Origin: a virus
Reading direction: 5' to 3' (one strand)
Virus record (IMG/VR): IMGVR_UViG_3300047562_002752
Coordinates: 1 to 35,574 of that record
DNA: 35,574 nucleotides
How positions within the stretch are numbered: the stretch's first letter is position 1; every line of letters begins with the position of its first letter. Positions 25,601 through 32,589 of the stretch are shown here, piece after piece. The position numbers and the translations under genes were made by a program. The notes under the pieces are model-generated. The model worked only from the letters and a program-made list of their open reading frames with translations. It ran no database searches and had not been told where the DNA came from.

Positions 25601-26610
25601 CATCTGCAAGTAGTGCAAGTTCAGTAGTATCTAGTGGGTCTGTATATAATTCTAATACACCATCTTGGGTTTCAAATTCTAGTCACCAAACTCCAAAGTG
25701 GTTGCAGGAAAATGATAGATTTCCTGGATATATTGAGATGCGAGGTCAGTATTTGAAGGCCCAGGATTTTCCAGAATTGGCAAGATTATTTGGCACTAGT
25801 TATGGTGGAACTATAACAGGAGTTTATCCAAAATATGGTAGCAATGATGTCTTTAGAATGCCATTAACTTATGGTAAGAAACTTATGGGTACTGGTAATG
25901 TAAGTGGTAATAGTGGCAGCGTTTCTGTCATTCCTGAATACGCTGCAAATGGTTCTTCTGGTGGTGATAAACTCATTCCAGGATCTATGGGTGGAGTATA
26001 CAACTATATTAAATCTGCTCAACTTCCACCTGGATCTCCTGGTGTTGCAGGTCTTGCAGATGGCACGGCAGATGGGTCAATCAATGCAGAAACATTTACT
26101 ATTGGTACTTTCAAAACAGAAGGAATTGATTCGGTGGAAGGATTTGTGCAACCAACATTCTCTGGCACACTAACTTACACTTTACCATCATCTAATGCTG
26201 CTAATGTTACCAACCCAGTTCACGCACACTCTGGCGTGACTTGTGGGGGAATAGATAATTATTATGCAGTTAACAATGGATGTAATGGAAATAATAATTG
26301 TTTGAATACATGTAGCTTCCCTGGATCATTTAAACCTGTCGAAGGTAGTGCGGGAGAGATTCTTAGTGGACCATATGGATTGAGTGATTCTAGTGCGGGT
26401 CAACAACACAATCACACAACAACTGGCACTGTTGGTAGTTTTGATATGGTCAAAGATGCTGGTATGATTATTTCTGATACTACTGTCAGAATGAATTTAC
26501 AATCTAAACAATTATTTGACAACTCATTGAATTTCTATTTGAGAAATAACGAAAACGTGCCTGTAAACGCACCATACTTCAGATTGAAGTATATGATTAA
26601 AGCATACTAA
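22648..26610 (+). CDS. Multi-Ig-domain fibre protein with C-terminal collar domain (1320 aa)
   Basis: A long adhesin built as a string of Ig-like domains capped by a collar domain. The recurring YQWQ/YQWE strand with a YRCxV-type partner appears near residues 38, 154, 285, 549, 655, 757 and 858, and a degenerate copy lies around 415, so about eight domains. Residues about 985-1020 form a Ser-rich linker. The collar domain follows (PGYIEMRGQYLKAQDFPELARLFG condensed: PGYIEMRGQYLKAQDF), with VFRMPLTYGKKLMGTGNV. The tip has HAH (near 26221) and HNH (near 26407) flanking a Cys-rich insert, and ends YFRLKYMIKAY. Ig-like domains on phage virions often bind cell-surface carbohydrate weakly. The gene closes the adhesin trio. 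Confidence 0.8.
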   Translation: MAITISSLTPPEPIVVTEGDTINFAVSANDDGGATLSYQWQISVDGGTTYSASGLTNNTNSFFNLGPVDSGSNGIFVRVVITNGVDTIYSDQESVGSRSVTVTSAPIILVLVENTQDDYPVSETIDVGDAFDFTVTSSLQNADISTTTNVDNIFIQWQESTDDGASWSNITSGGDYAIVTTTQAFTTGGTTAYYRKSTITVSNSGYSRNLNQYRAVVSYSGASNTPVNMSAILLYVSPVISIFKQPGTDPNDTQEFQCFKTGISGSGNVTVSVGAFSTSGQSLSYQWQLSVEDEAGYPEQSWSDCDDPANTNSWSLVPGTDDQSPTLQIQRLIFYNVVAFRCNITGSASEPPVTTAIHYVYPTDVETTPTIPSTYEFVEDKYGDIANRDLYPEPIQAGEIVGSINFGRNTGQNGDLQLTLQKQAPGTTTWTDVLVGTQEFTEDYLVVYTGFPGDDAAPVDITYTTPPLRRDVDNGTKFRVKAESSAVFTSGTGASKTIEPFYSSESTLTVYRTVYITNQPSTATGYVNQSTAFAVGATPSSGSASTITYQWQYSTNGNANNWVNITNGGIYSGATTDLLQISAIPTPTNNVYPFYRCVLSVPDQLASVTTIAVVLYVEEDLFTSITNLNDIYAEETDNISWTVTATSLSAATVTYQWEKSTDFNPTTETGTWTELTGETSATFNIASAALSDIGYYRCKVTSFGGTVKYTNAAQLTVAQLIITILTDITPSLTFLEGIGGSYTFECKGLSSNSSVVEYQWEIQPPGGSFAPAGPGFLQSADNTRFYTPSAFARSDDGSKIRCKMSSSSIPNPTYTTECDLTVNRRFTYFADNSPKVVTIGSTLYLDINPQWTGGSPTFQWQLNGSDISGETTSSLVVNNVDATFNGRVYRCEVTLADCNEYAYTQNNSVTVVSASPVDYTQSVTISTTTAAQKPKYYSIQTMKSGAAIGTVICVPKPSGYVNNAAATTDDLSQWNVSVSGDESNSSASSASSVVSSGSVYNSNTPSWVSNSSHQTPKWLQENDRFPGYIEMRGQYLKAQDFPELARLFGTSYGGTITGVYPKYGSNDVFRMPLTYGKKLMGTGNVSGNSGSVSVIPEYAANGSSGGDKLIPGSMGGVYNYIKSAQLPPGSPGVAGLADGTADGSINAETFTIGTFKTEGIDSVEGFVQPTFSGTLTYTLPSSNAANVTNPVHAHSGVTCGGIDNYYAVNNGCNGNNNCLNTCSFPGSFKPVEGSAGEILSGPYGLSDSSAGQQHNHTTTGTVGSFDMVKDAGMIISDTTVRMNLQSKQLFDNSLNFYLRNNENVPVNAPYFRLKYMIKAY
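22755..25350 (+). repeat. Array of Ig-like domain repeats
   Basis: About eight protein-level repeats of roughly 100-130 residues, each marked by (Y/I/F)QW(Q/E) and, where complete, a later Y(Y/F)RC(K/N)V strand. The anchors in DNA are near 22760, 23111, 23500, 24291, 24610, 24918 and 25220. DNA identity between copies looks low. Confidence 0.7.
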
Positions 26611-26613
26611 ATA
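26606..26613 (+). promoter_or_regulatory. Weak late-promoter-like motif (ACTAAATA)
   Basis: ACTAAATA overlaps the stop of the 1320-residue fibre gene, 23 bp before the next ATG, and matches six of eight positions of TATAAATA. The same octamer occurs at 7365-7372. It is suggestive only. Confidence 0.25.
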
Positions 26614-26635
26614 CTTTTATTCCAAGGAAAATACA

Positions 26636-27766
26636 ATGGCAGTACAAGTTGCTGATCGTGTCATCACGGTAAGATTACAACGTCAACAGTTTTACTCTGA
26701 TAGAGCTGAGAAATATATTGTCTACAATGGTAGTAGATTGGACCTCAGCGAGGCGGAATTTAATGACTTCTTGACAAGAATGCCATCCCTATGGAATAGT
26801 GATAAAGATAGATTGATTTATTTTGTTTTATTTGAAGATAAATCATATCTCTGTCAAAGAATTAAAGATGTCTACAACTATGGCACCAGACAAACTGAAG
26901 AAAAACTTTATAATTTTGATGAAGCAAACGAAATTGAGTTAAATGCTTTTGTTGCTTTTGTTGCAAATTATTATACAGATTTGAAACTTCAGAGAGCAGA
27001 AAATTTTTATGAGGAAGTAGTTTCTAAAGTTACTGATGTTTCTTACATGAAATATCAACTGTTGGAAATGAGAGCTTCTCAATTAAAAGCAACCGATTAT
27101 ATCGTTTTACCTGATTATCCAATCAGTGATGAAGAAAAACAGCAGTGGGTTGAATATCGTCAAAAACTCAGAGATATTACACTTCAAGATGCTTGGTTGA
27201 ATAACGATTTCCAAGCAGTTGTTGTGCCAGTAAGTCCAAGACCCAAGGACCAAATTGTTGAGATGTTTAATATGGTTGGTAGCGCATATGCAAATGCTGC
27301 TGAGCTTCCACCATCATTGCTAGATTCTGTCAGAGAAAACATTGATGGATTGGGTATTTCTGGTATAATTGAAAAGTGGACTGAAATTACTTTGAAGGTT
27401 GAGATTTTACGAGGTATTGCAAAATTAAAGGTGCCTGAGGGTCTTACAGTGGATGAGCTTTCTGCTATTGACCAATTAATTCCTCATGGAGCAACAGATT
27501 TAGTACCAGAAGAACAGTTAGCTAATCTTGATGCAGCAACTAAAGGTCAGTTAAACAACTGGCAAGACTATTTGAATTCTGTTGATGATAAGATTGATTA
27601 TGTAAATAGTAAACTCAACAGTCTATCTGCTAACTTTACACTATCAGATGTCATTCAAAAGGTGGCAGCAGATATGAAGGCAAAGGCAGACGCTCATGAT
27701 GCACAAATTGAAGCAGAAAGATTAATTCAAGATTTGACCATTGATGAAATTACGGGTGAAGAATGA
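26636..27766 (+). CDS. Fibre-associated protein with tail-fibre-assembly-like segment
   Basis: A 376-residue protein preceded by CCAAGGAAAA, a good ribosome site. Residues about 160-190 (PISDEEKQQWVEYRQKLRD) match the hallmark of tail-fibre assembly chaperones (PxxxExxxWxxYRxxLRDI). Most of the protein is helical. The C-terminal part (residues about 300-370) is Ala/Asp/Glu-rich and probably coiled coil. Assembly chaperones of this type help trimerise fibres and are usually encoded right after them, which fits here. It is longer than typical chaperones (about 150-200 residues), so a structural adaptor role is possible. Its last base pairs overlap the next gene by ATGA. Confidence 0.65.
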   Translation: MAVQVADRVITVRLQRQQFYSDRAEKYIVYNGSRLDLSEAEFNDFLTRMPSLWNSDKDRLIYFVLFEDKSYLCQRIKDVYNYGTRQTEEKLYNFDEANEIELNAFVAFVANYYTDLKLQRAENFYEEVVSKVTDVSYMKYQLLEMRASQLKATDYIVLPDYPISDEEKQQWVEYRQKLRDITLQDAWLNNDFQAVVVPVSPRPKDQIVEMFNMVGSAYANAAELPPSLLDSVRENIDGLGISGIIEKWTEITLKVEILRGIAKLKVPEGLTVDELSAIDQLIPHGATDLVPEEQLANLDAATKGQLNNWQDYLNSVDDKIDYVNSKLNSLSANFTLSDVIQKVAADMKAKADAHDAQIEAERLIQDLTIDEITGEE

Positions 27767-28116
27767 TGAAATTTAACGAAGATTATTTCTACACAGAATC
27801 TGTATTACAGCAACTGTCTATGAAATCTGGACAACCAGTAATGTATGCAAGAGCAGATGGTCCAAATACAGTCACAGACCCAGCAGAATTGGAAGAGATT
27901 TGGGGGTTCTATCTCGGCAAATGTCCCCTGGAAATTCTAAATGCACTTAGGTCTAAAGGTGAAGTATACTGCTACTTTAGGACACAGACTGCAGCAGATA
28001 ATGCTTTTCATGAGTGGTTTCCTCAGAAAAATCAATTGCTGGACGAAGAGATGGGATACTACATCTATGCAAATGTTATAAATGCATCGGAAGGAGTAAA
28101 TAATGTGAATGGGTAA
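27763..28116 (+). CDS. Hypothetical protein coupled to the fibre-assembly gene
   Basis: A 117-residue soluble protein overlapping the preceding gene by 4 bp (ATGA); a second ATG follows immediately, so the start may be 27766. It is rich in aromatic residues in the middle (IWGFYLGKCPLEIL, EVYCYFRTQT) and lacks signal or membrane segments. The tight coupling suggests a partner of the fibre-assembly protein. Family not recognised. Confidence 0.6.
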   Translation: MMKFNEDYFYTESVLQQLSMKSGQPVMYARADGPNTVTDPAELEEIWGFYLGKCPLEILNALRSKGEVYCYFRTQTAADNAFHEWFPQKNQLLDEEMGYYIYANVINASEGVNNVNG

Positions 28117-28121
28117 AAAGT

Positions 28122-29072
28122 ATGAGTTTATATTCTGGTAAAGCGAAACAATATATCACAAATCTTTTTGCTAAACACAACGTCAAACTAGAGTTTGAAA
28201 GTCCAAAAGATGTTTCTGATGCATTAGAAGAAGTTATTAGAGACTCTGTAAAAATTCATATTGCACAAACAAAGAAAAACCTTTGTGGTGCTGAAATGAA
28301 GGAGTATGATGTTTTTCAGAGAGAGTATCTGTCTAATATTAAAGGATATACTTATGCGTGGTTAAGTATATTGGCAGATGAAAAAGTTGCTACGCAAATA
28401 CAATTAATTAAAAAAGCATATTATTATTTTGATGGATTACTAGATTTATCATCACCTTGGGCAGTATCTTATATCAAGAATACTAATTCTATTGAAGGAT
28501 ATTATTATTCTTTTTCTGATAGAAATTTGTTAGGAAGAAGTGATGAATTTGTGGAGACAGTATATGATAGTATGTCATTGTCTGATAAAAGTAGATTATT
28601 TCTTCGCAGTTTGCGAATAGCAAATCCAGACAACTTCAATATGCACTATCTGGCATTTGATACTAATAATATCCCCAGAAAAATTGGATTTAGATGTAGT
28701 ATTGCCGAAGTTATTGATAGCAATATCGAAGAAGTATATGGAAATTATGTGCATCTTTCTAATATTGTTGAGTGTTTAAGAAATGCATCTGACCACTCTA
28801 CTGAAGTAGGATTTCAATTTATACCAGAAAAAAATTACTTTGGTGTTGACATCAATGTGCAGAATGAAGATGTAGTTGCAGCAGTTGATGCTATGCAATC
28901 TCTGAATATTATTGGAGACCAAGAGTCTGCGTATATGAAAACACTTTTTTATCAGGGAATTGAGAGAGATATTTCAAATATCACTTGGAAATACAGATGG
29001 ACATCTCCTAGCAAATTTACCATCAAGCAGTATAATTATTACGATCGGGACAAGCACCCACGGTTCGTTTGA
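28122..29072 (+). CDS. Unrecognised 316-aa protein
   Basis: A soluble protein of 316 residues, rich in Tyr, Asn and Asp, without membrane segments. Recognisable landmarks are SPWAVSYIKNTNSIEGYYYS (residues about 111-130), MHYLAFDTNNIPRKIGFRC (about 175-193), FQFIPEKNYFGVDINVQ (about 232-248) and a basic C-terminus YYDRDKHPRFV. The alternating strand pattern of the second half suggests an alpha/beta enzyme-like or binding fold. It begins 5 bp after the previous gene and is followed by a host-type promoter, so it ends the fibre operon. I cannot name a family; nearness to oxygenase genes and a halogenase-like gene makes an enzymatic role possible but unproven. Confidence 0.65.
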   Translation: MSLYSGKAKQYITNLFAKHNVKLEFESPKDVSDALEEVIRDSVKIHIAQTKKNLCGAEMKEYDVFQREYLSNIKGYTYAWLSILADEKVATQIQLIKKAYYYFDGLLDLSSPWAVSYIKNTNSIEGYYYSFSDRNLLGRSDEFVETVYDSMSLSDKSRLFLRSLRIANPDNFNMHYLAFDTNNIPRKIGFRCSIAEVIDSNIEEVYGNYVHLSNIVECLRNASDHSTEVGFQFIPEKNYFGVDINVQNEDVVAAVDAMQSLNIIGDQESAYMKTLFYQGIERDISNITWKYRWTSPSKFTIKQYNYYDRDKHPRFV

Positions 29073-29097
29073 CAAAACGCTCCAGATGCTATATACT
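29069..29097 (+). promoter_or_regulatory. Sigma70-type promoter of the accessory region
   Basis: TTGACA at 29069-29074 overlaps the stop of the 316-residue gene, with TATACT at 29092-29097 and a 17-bp spacer. The predicted start near 29104 lies about 14 nt before an ATG, with GGAGAGA between. It probably drives the micro-ORFs and oxygenase genes that follow. Confidence 0.75.
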
Positions 29098-29117
29098 GTT
29101 GTGGCACGGAGAGACCA

Positions 29118-29243
29118 ATGACTATCCCCAACTGGCAACACCATTCAAAAAAAGACCAGAAACGTCATTTAAAACCACAAGCAATGCGTCAAGCAAAAGC
29201 AAGACGACAAGCTCTCAAGCGTAAATTGACATCATTAAAATGA
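29118..29243 (+). CDS. Very basic 41-aa peptide
   Basis: The ATG is preceded by GGAGAGA and by a strong promoter. The 41-residue product begins MTIPNWQHHSKKDQKRH and continues with an Arg/Lys/Ala-rich helix (RQAKARRQALKRKL). It contains almost no acidic residues. Its stop overlaps the next ATG (ATGA). A nucleic-acid-binding or host-interaction role would fit its charge, but this is inference. Confidence 0.55.
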   Translation: MTIPNWQHHSKKDQKRHLKPQAMRQAKARRQALKRKLTSLK

Positions 29244-29431
29244 CACATTACGATAAACTGATGGATGCTATTAAAGATCATTTGTATGCCTATTATATTA
29301 GTGGCACACATAATGATGGGTGGGATGAAGCAGATGCTCAAGAATCTGCTAGTCATATTCTACAAACTGTAGAAGAGTTTCAACAAGTAAGACACTCAAT
29401 AGGTTTAAAAGCATGGAGAGCATCAGATTAA
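29240..29431 (+). CDS. Small hypothetical protein
   Basis: A 63-residue protein, largely helical (YDKLMDAIKDHLYAYYI, ESASHILQTVEEFQQV), coupled to the basic peptide by a 4-bp overlap and overlapping the oxygenase gene by 19 bp. No family was recognised. Confidence 0.6.
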   Translation: MTHYDKLMDAIKDHLYAYYISGTHNDGWDEADAQESASHILQTVEEFQQVRHSIGLKAWRASD

Positions 29432-29964
29432 AAATATTTGATGAATATTCTTCAGATATAAATGAAATACGTCAACATGCTATTCAAGATGTATACTATC
29501 CACCAACAATAAATGACTGGTGGATGGGGTTTAGAACTAAACTTTATACAGAAAAAGATGATAATGTTGTTGGTAATTTGTGTAAGCAGATAATCAAAGA
29601 TTTAGACAATGAATATTATCATGGTCAAAAATTTGAATTTGAAGCATATTTTCATTACTGTCCATCATTGTCACAAGAGTTTGCTGGACCGAAAGTTTGG
29701 GAAACATTGAGGTTTCATAGAGATTATAAATCAAATTTTGCTGGTTTATATTTTCTCGCACCAGATCCTCCAGCATATACTGGGACAAGTTTTAGGTCCA
29801 AAGGAAAAGAGCATTTAGTTGACAATATATACAATCGACTAATTATGTTTGATTCTAAAATACTTCATGGACCACAAGATTTCTTTGGTGATGATATTAC
29901 CAACGCAAGATTAAATTTAGTTTTCTTTTCAGAAAAGGTGATTAACACATATGGCACTATCTAA
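29413..29964 (+). CDS. Probable 2OG-Fe(II) dioxygenase-like protein (DUF6445-like)
   Basis: A 183-residue protein with the double-stranded beta-helix facial triad: H102-x-D104 in LRFHRDYKS, H152 in SKILHGPQ, and R166 in NARLNLVFF, in the right order and spacing for Fe(II) and 2-oxoglutarate binding. YYPPTINDWW and GLYFLAPDPPAYTGTSF resemble proteins of the DUF6445 type, which often occur beside flavin-dependent tryptophan-halogenase-like genes; such a gene lies at 34967. The start at 29413 overlaps the previous gene by 19 bp; a later start would shorten the N-terminal helix. Substrate unknown. The DUF number is from memory and should be checked. Confidence 0.65.
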   Translation: MESIRLKIFDEYSSDINEIRQHAIQDVYYPPTINDWWMGFRTKLYTEKDDNVVGNLCKQIIKDLDNEYYHGQKFEFEAYFHYCPSLSQEFAGPKVWETLRFHRDYKSNFAGLYFLAPDPPAYTGTSFRSKGKEHLVDNIYNRLIMFDSKILHGPQDFFGDDITNARLNLVFFSEKVINTYGTI

Positions 29965-30151
29965 ATCAGTTGAAGAATCGCTTAAAGAAGCAGAATCAGA
30001 TTTACGCAATGCTTTGGCATTTGCTGCTAGACAAGAGCGACCTATTGTATGCAAACAAATTTCAGATATGATTGCTACTATTGATACTATTGGTAGTTTT
30101 GACAGTCTACTTGACACACTTGATGAGATGAAAAATGATCAGCAGAAGTGA
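29951..30151 (+). CDS. Small hypothetical protein
   Basis: A 66-residue, predicted all-helical protein (VEESLKEAESDLRNALAFAA, then VCKQISDMIATIDTIGS). Its ATG overlaps the oxygenase gene by 14 bp and its end overlaps the next gene by 17 bp, so it belongs to a tightly nested gene chain. Function unknown. Confidence 0.6.
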   Translation: MALSKSVEESLKEAESDLRNALAFAARQERPIVCKQISDMIATIDTIGSFDSLLDTLDEMKNDQQK

Positions 30152-30323
30152 ATTAATTCATTATAAAATTCAGGCAGCAATGCGGGAGCATTACTTTGAA
30201 GAAGACCAGATGAAATACCTTGGTGTTCGTGAAGGAGAGCATTGGTATCTTGTTGCTAATGAGCACGAGGTACCAGTTTCTGCTATTGAAGATTTTGAAT
30301 ATGCAGGTATGGTTGATGAATAA
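30135..30323 (+). CDS. Small hypothetical protein
   Basis: A 62-residue acidic protein: an N-terminal helix (LIHYKIQAAMREHYF) followed by a beta-rich segment (GEHWYLVANEHEVPVS). It overlaps both neighbours (17 bp and 8 bp). No family was recognised. Confidence 0.55.
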   Translation: MISRSELIHYKIQAAMREHYFEEDQMKYLGVREGEHWYLVANEHEVPVSAIEDFEYAGMVDE

Positions 30324-30489
30324 AGTAAAAACAACCCCAGAGAATGTAAAAGAAGCGCATGAAGCACTATTTTATAGCAGAATGAATTTACCTGCCGCAG
30401 CAGCACATTGCGGTATGACTCAAAAAGAAATGAAAATGACTTTCTGGGAATATCTGAAGTATAATCCACCTACTTTTAGTAATGAATAA
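30316..30489 (+). CDS. 57-aa protein with a possible helix-turn-helix
   Basis: The frame is open upstream to 30220, but that extension is a shadow of the preceding gene, so the ATG at 30316 (8-bp overlap) is preferred. The product has LPAAAAHCGMTQKEMKMTF, whose pattern (AAxxxGMTxxxxxxxF) resembles a helix-turn-helix, followed by WEYLKYNPP. It could be a small DNA-binding regulator; the motif is short and the call tentative. It overlaps the second dioxygenase gene by 8 bp. Confidence 0.5.
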   Translation: MNKVKTTPENVKEAHEALFYSRMNLPAAAAHCGMTQKEMKMTFWEYLKYNPPTFSNE

Positions 30490-31072
30490 ACAATTTGAGG
30501 AGCAAGGATACTTATATATTCCAAATTTCATCGATAAAGATACTATGTCATTGATGAAACATTATTTTTTTCTTAGGATAAAAGCAGGTCATGCAAATCA
30601 TTCACCTAAGGAAAAAAATGACATACAAGCTCCATTTGCTCATTCATTTTATGCTGACCCATTCGCAGAAACTATATTGGAGCGCACTGGTTGGAAATTA
30701 TCTGAAATTCTGGGAGAAGATTTAACGCCAACTTATTCTTATACTAGAATGTATGGAAAGGGGGATGAATTAGTAAGACATATTGATAGAGAATCGTGCG
30801 AAATATCTGCTAGCCTACATCTTTCTAGACCAAAAGATACACCAGTAAGTCCTCTATATTTCAGTAAAAATAGAGATGGTAGCGATGCATCATCAGTAGA
30901 ATTAAATTCTGGTGATATTGTTGTTTATAAAGGGTGTGATGTGTGGCACTGGAGAGAAAAATTTGTAGAGCATAACTGGTATCTTCAAATGTTTCTTCAT
31001 TATGTGAGGAAAAATGGTCCAAATGCTCATTATGCACTAGATAAAAGACCTATGTTAGGTTATCAGTTATGA
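30482..31072 (+). CDS. 2OG-Fe(II) oxygenase (prolyl-hydroxylase-like)
   Basis: A 196-residue protein with the iron-binding motif H100-x-D102 in LVRHIDRESCEIS and the distal H156 in DVWHWREKF, on a double-stranded beta-helix frame (TYSYTRMYGKG, SASLHLS, SGDIVVYKG, LQMFLHYV). It belongs to the phage-common 2OG-Fe(II) oxygenase group. The usual Arg/Lys for 2-oxoglutarate about ten residues after the distal His is not evident; a Gln (Q169) lies near that position. Possible substrates are proteins, nucleotides or small metabolites; none can be named. It overlaps the next gene by ATGA. This is the second such enzyme within 1.1 kb. Confidence 0.75.
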   Translation: MNKQFEEQGYLYIPNFIDKDTMSLMKHYFFLRIKAGHANHSPKEKNDIQAPFAHSFYADPFAETILERTGWKLSEILGEDLTPTYSYTRMYGKGDELVRHIDRESCEISASLHLSRPKDTPVSPLYFSKNRDGSDASSVELNSGDIVVYKGCDVWHWREKFVEHNWYLQMFLHYVRKNGPNAHYALDKRPMLGYQL

Positions 31073-31257
31073 TTAAAATGAAAGAATATTTAGAAAATGT
31101 CAAAAAACGAGCACAGATTATTCTGTTGACAGCAAACATCCTCCTTGCTTGTGCCAATTTGTGGATTGTCACATATAGACTTGACAGGTTGGGACAGAAG
31201 ACGGTATACTACTGTCAAATGGATTCTCCTATCACCTCCATTTGCTTAGAGCAATGA
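31069..31257 (+). CDS. Small membrane protein
   Basis: A 62-residue protein with one membrane segment (residues about 18-37, IILLTANILLACANLWIVTY), a basic N-terminus (inside by the positive-inside rule) and a short external tail with two cysteines. The start may be ATG 31069 or 31078. The 3' half carries the promoter for the next gene. It overlaps both neighbours by 4 bp. Function unknown. Confidence 0.55.
   Translation: MIKMKEYLENVKKRAQIILLTANILLACANLWIVTYRLDRLGQKTVYYCQMDSPITSICLEQ
31181..31210 (+). promoter_or_regulatory. Sigma70-type promoter inside the membrane-protein gene
   Basis: TTGACA at 31181-31186 and TATACT at 31205-31210, spacer 18 bp. The start near 31217 gives a leader of about 37 nt before the ATG at 31254. 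Confidence 0.6.
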
Positions 31258-31667
31258 CTTACAATGCAGAAGTACAATTTAAGTTTGATGCCACCTTCAC
31301 CCCCACCTATGGGACATCCTCCTGGACTTCAGATGATTTTGTCCCTGAAGAGCATTATCTTATCACTGCGCCTGCATCAGACCTTAACGCCAAGCAGTAT
31401 TTCAAACTTTTTGAAAAGTTTCTCCTCTGTGTAGGTATGGCACCTGAATCTATTCGCTCTGGTGCTATGTCATTGGTCTTTAATGACTATGTGCGTGAAG
31501 ATGACCAGCGTAAGGTGTGTCAAGAGTATGAATTGACTATGGATGAAGACCTTGACAAGAAGTTTGAGGAATGGAAAAAGCGTGATGAAGAATGGGTAAA
31601 ACTGAAGAAGTATCCACTCGGTACAGTAATGGAAGAATTTGAAGACAGTGCAAATGGAGTAGCATAG
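31254..31667 (+). CDS. Hypothetical protein (137 aa)
   Basis: The frame can be read from a TTG at 31242, but the ATG at 31254 overlaps the preceding stop as ATGA and is preferred. The 137-residue product has a beta-rich N-terminus (AEVQFKFDATFTPTYG) and a charged helical C-terminus (DKKFEEWKKRDEEWVKL). Its codons look more GC-rich than those of the genes just upstream (CGC, CTC, GCC, GAC used often). No family was recognised; possibly a cyanophage-conserved early protein given its promoter. Confidence 0.65.
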   Translation: MTYNAEVQFKFDATFTPTYGTSSWTSDDFVPEEHYLITAPASDLNAKQYFKLFEKFLLCVGMAPESIRSGAMSLVFNDYVREDDQRKVCQEYELTMDEDLDKKFEEWKKRDEEWVKLKKYPLGTVMEEFEDSANGVA

Positions 31668-31978
31668 TGACGCATGATGAAATGATAGAAGAAGCAGAGC
31701 GTAGGGAGCGAGCAAATCGTATCCTAGAGCGTTACAATCACTTCTATAATGTAGAATGCTCTGGTCTATCACATGGCACACCCATTACACCAGAGTTTCA
31801 ACAAGCGATGACACTAGAGTGTATGCTTGATGCCCTACGTTATGAGAATCTCAACTATGAGTTTGATGCAGTGTCCACTGCTGATATCAATGATCTCATT
31901 GACAATCTGTATCAACAAGGAAAAGATTATCTTGAGCAAGTCAAGAAAAACAATGAGGAGTTTTGGAAATTTAAATGA
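31667..31978 (+). CDS. Hypothetical protein (103 aa)
   Basis: It starts at GTG 31667, overlapping the previous stop by 1 bp; an ATG at 31682 would remove five residues. It is helical and acidic (MIEEAERRERANRILERYNH, DINDLIDNLYQQGKDYLEQV). It overlaps the next small gene by 4 bp. Function unknown. Confidence 0.6.
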   Translation: MTHDEMIEEAERRERANRILERYNHFYNVECSGLSHGTPITPEFQQAMTLECMLDALRYENLNYEFDAVSTADINDLIDNLYQQGKDYLEQVKKNNEEFWKFK

Positions 31979-32148
31979 ATCTTACATTTAAACAACATTG
32001 TATTTTATTAGCAGGACTTACATCTTTGTACGATCATGCTGAAAAAGTTGGTAATTCTGAAATGCAGCGCGAAATTCTAGAACTTTCTGATATTATTCAA
32101 GAGTATGCTGAAAGGAAGCAAAGAGAAGATGAGAGGAGGCAAAAATGA
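31975..32148 (+). CDS. 57-aa hypothetical protein
   Basis: The ATG overlaps the previous stop (ATGA). The product begins MNLTFKQHCILLAGLTSLYD, then EMQREILELSDIIQEYAER, and ends with a Glu/Arg-rich tail (KQREDERRQK). It is probably two helices. Its end, GAGGAGGC, also supplies a strong ribosome site for the next gene, which it overlaps by 4 bp. Confidence 0.55.
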   Translation: MNLTFKQHCILLAGLTSLYDHAEKVGNSEMQREILELSDIIQEYAERKQREDERRQK

Positions 32149-32327
32149 GTAGATTTGTAAAGAATCCAGACGAAATTGTGCTGGAAAATGTTAGAATGCT
32201 TCATTATGAAACTATGGAAGAAGGACGCCATGTATGGATTGGCATTTACCAAGACGATGGTAAAATCTACCACATGAATATCAGTGGTGACAACCTTAAA
32301 GTATATTACTCAAATGAAACTCTTTAA
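32145..32327 (+). CDS. 60-aa hypothetical protein
   Basis: Preceded by GAGGAGGCAAAA, the best Shine-Dalgarno match in this stretch. The product is beta-rich (HVWIGIYQDDGKIYHMNIS, NLKVYYS) and could be a small beta-sheet domain. It overlaps the next gene by 14 bp. No family was recognised. Confidence 0.6.
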   Translation: MSRFVKNPDEIVLENVRMLHYETMEEGRHVWIGIYQDDGKIYHMNISGDNLKVYYSNETL

Positions 32328-32589
32328 CTACTACCACTACGAAGATTACGGGCACGAATGGTATTTTCAACTGCTCTCATGGTATCCACACTTCGCATTG
32401 ATGGATGTTGTCATTCAGTGGGATGAATATCCTGCCACTGAGATATTCCCAATGCTGCTGATTAGTTTCGGTAGTCGCTCACTCACAGGATTCTCATTCC
32501 GCTGGAAGTGGTTTGAGATTCGCTGTGATTTTCTCACATCAGCACCACGCAACTTTAACAGATACCATCGTGGAGATTCGTATCTATGA
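32314..32589 (+). CDS. 91-aa aromatic-rich hypothetical protein
   Basis: The ATG at 32314, inside the end of the previous gene, is preferred over a TTG at 32284. The N-terminus is unusually rich in Tyr, His and Trp (MKLFNYYHYEDYGHEWYF), followed by hydrophobic strands (FPMLLISFGSRSLTGFSF) and FRWKWFEIRCDF. It probably adopts a beta fold; no family was recognised. It overlaps the next gene by 4 bp. Confidence 0.6.
   Translation: MKLFNYYHYEDYGHEWYFQLLSWYPHFALMDVVIQWDEYPATEIFPMLLISFGSRSLTGFSFRWKWFEIRCDFLTSAPRNFNRYHRGDSYL

Noticed and set aside
30111-30140. TTGACA at 30111 as a promoter
   Set aside because: No -10-like hexamer lies 16-18 bp downstream. The same is true of the TTGACA at 31125.
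30220-30315. Upstream extension of the 57-aa gene, with apparent hydrophobic residues
   Set aside because: It is the shadow of the gene at 30135-30323; ATG 30316 gives an 8-bp overlap like its neighbours.
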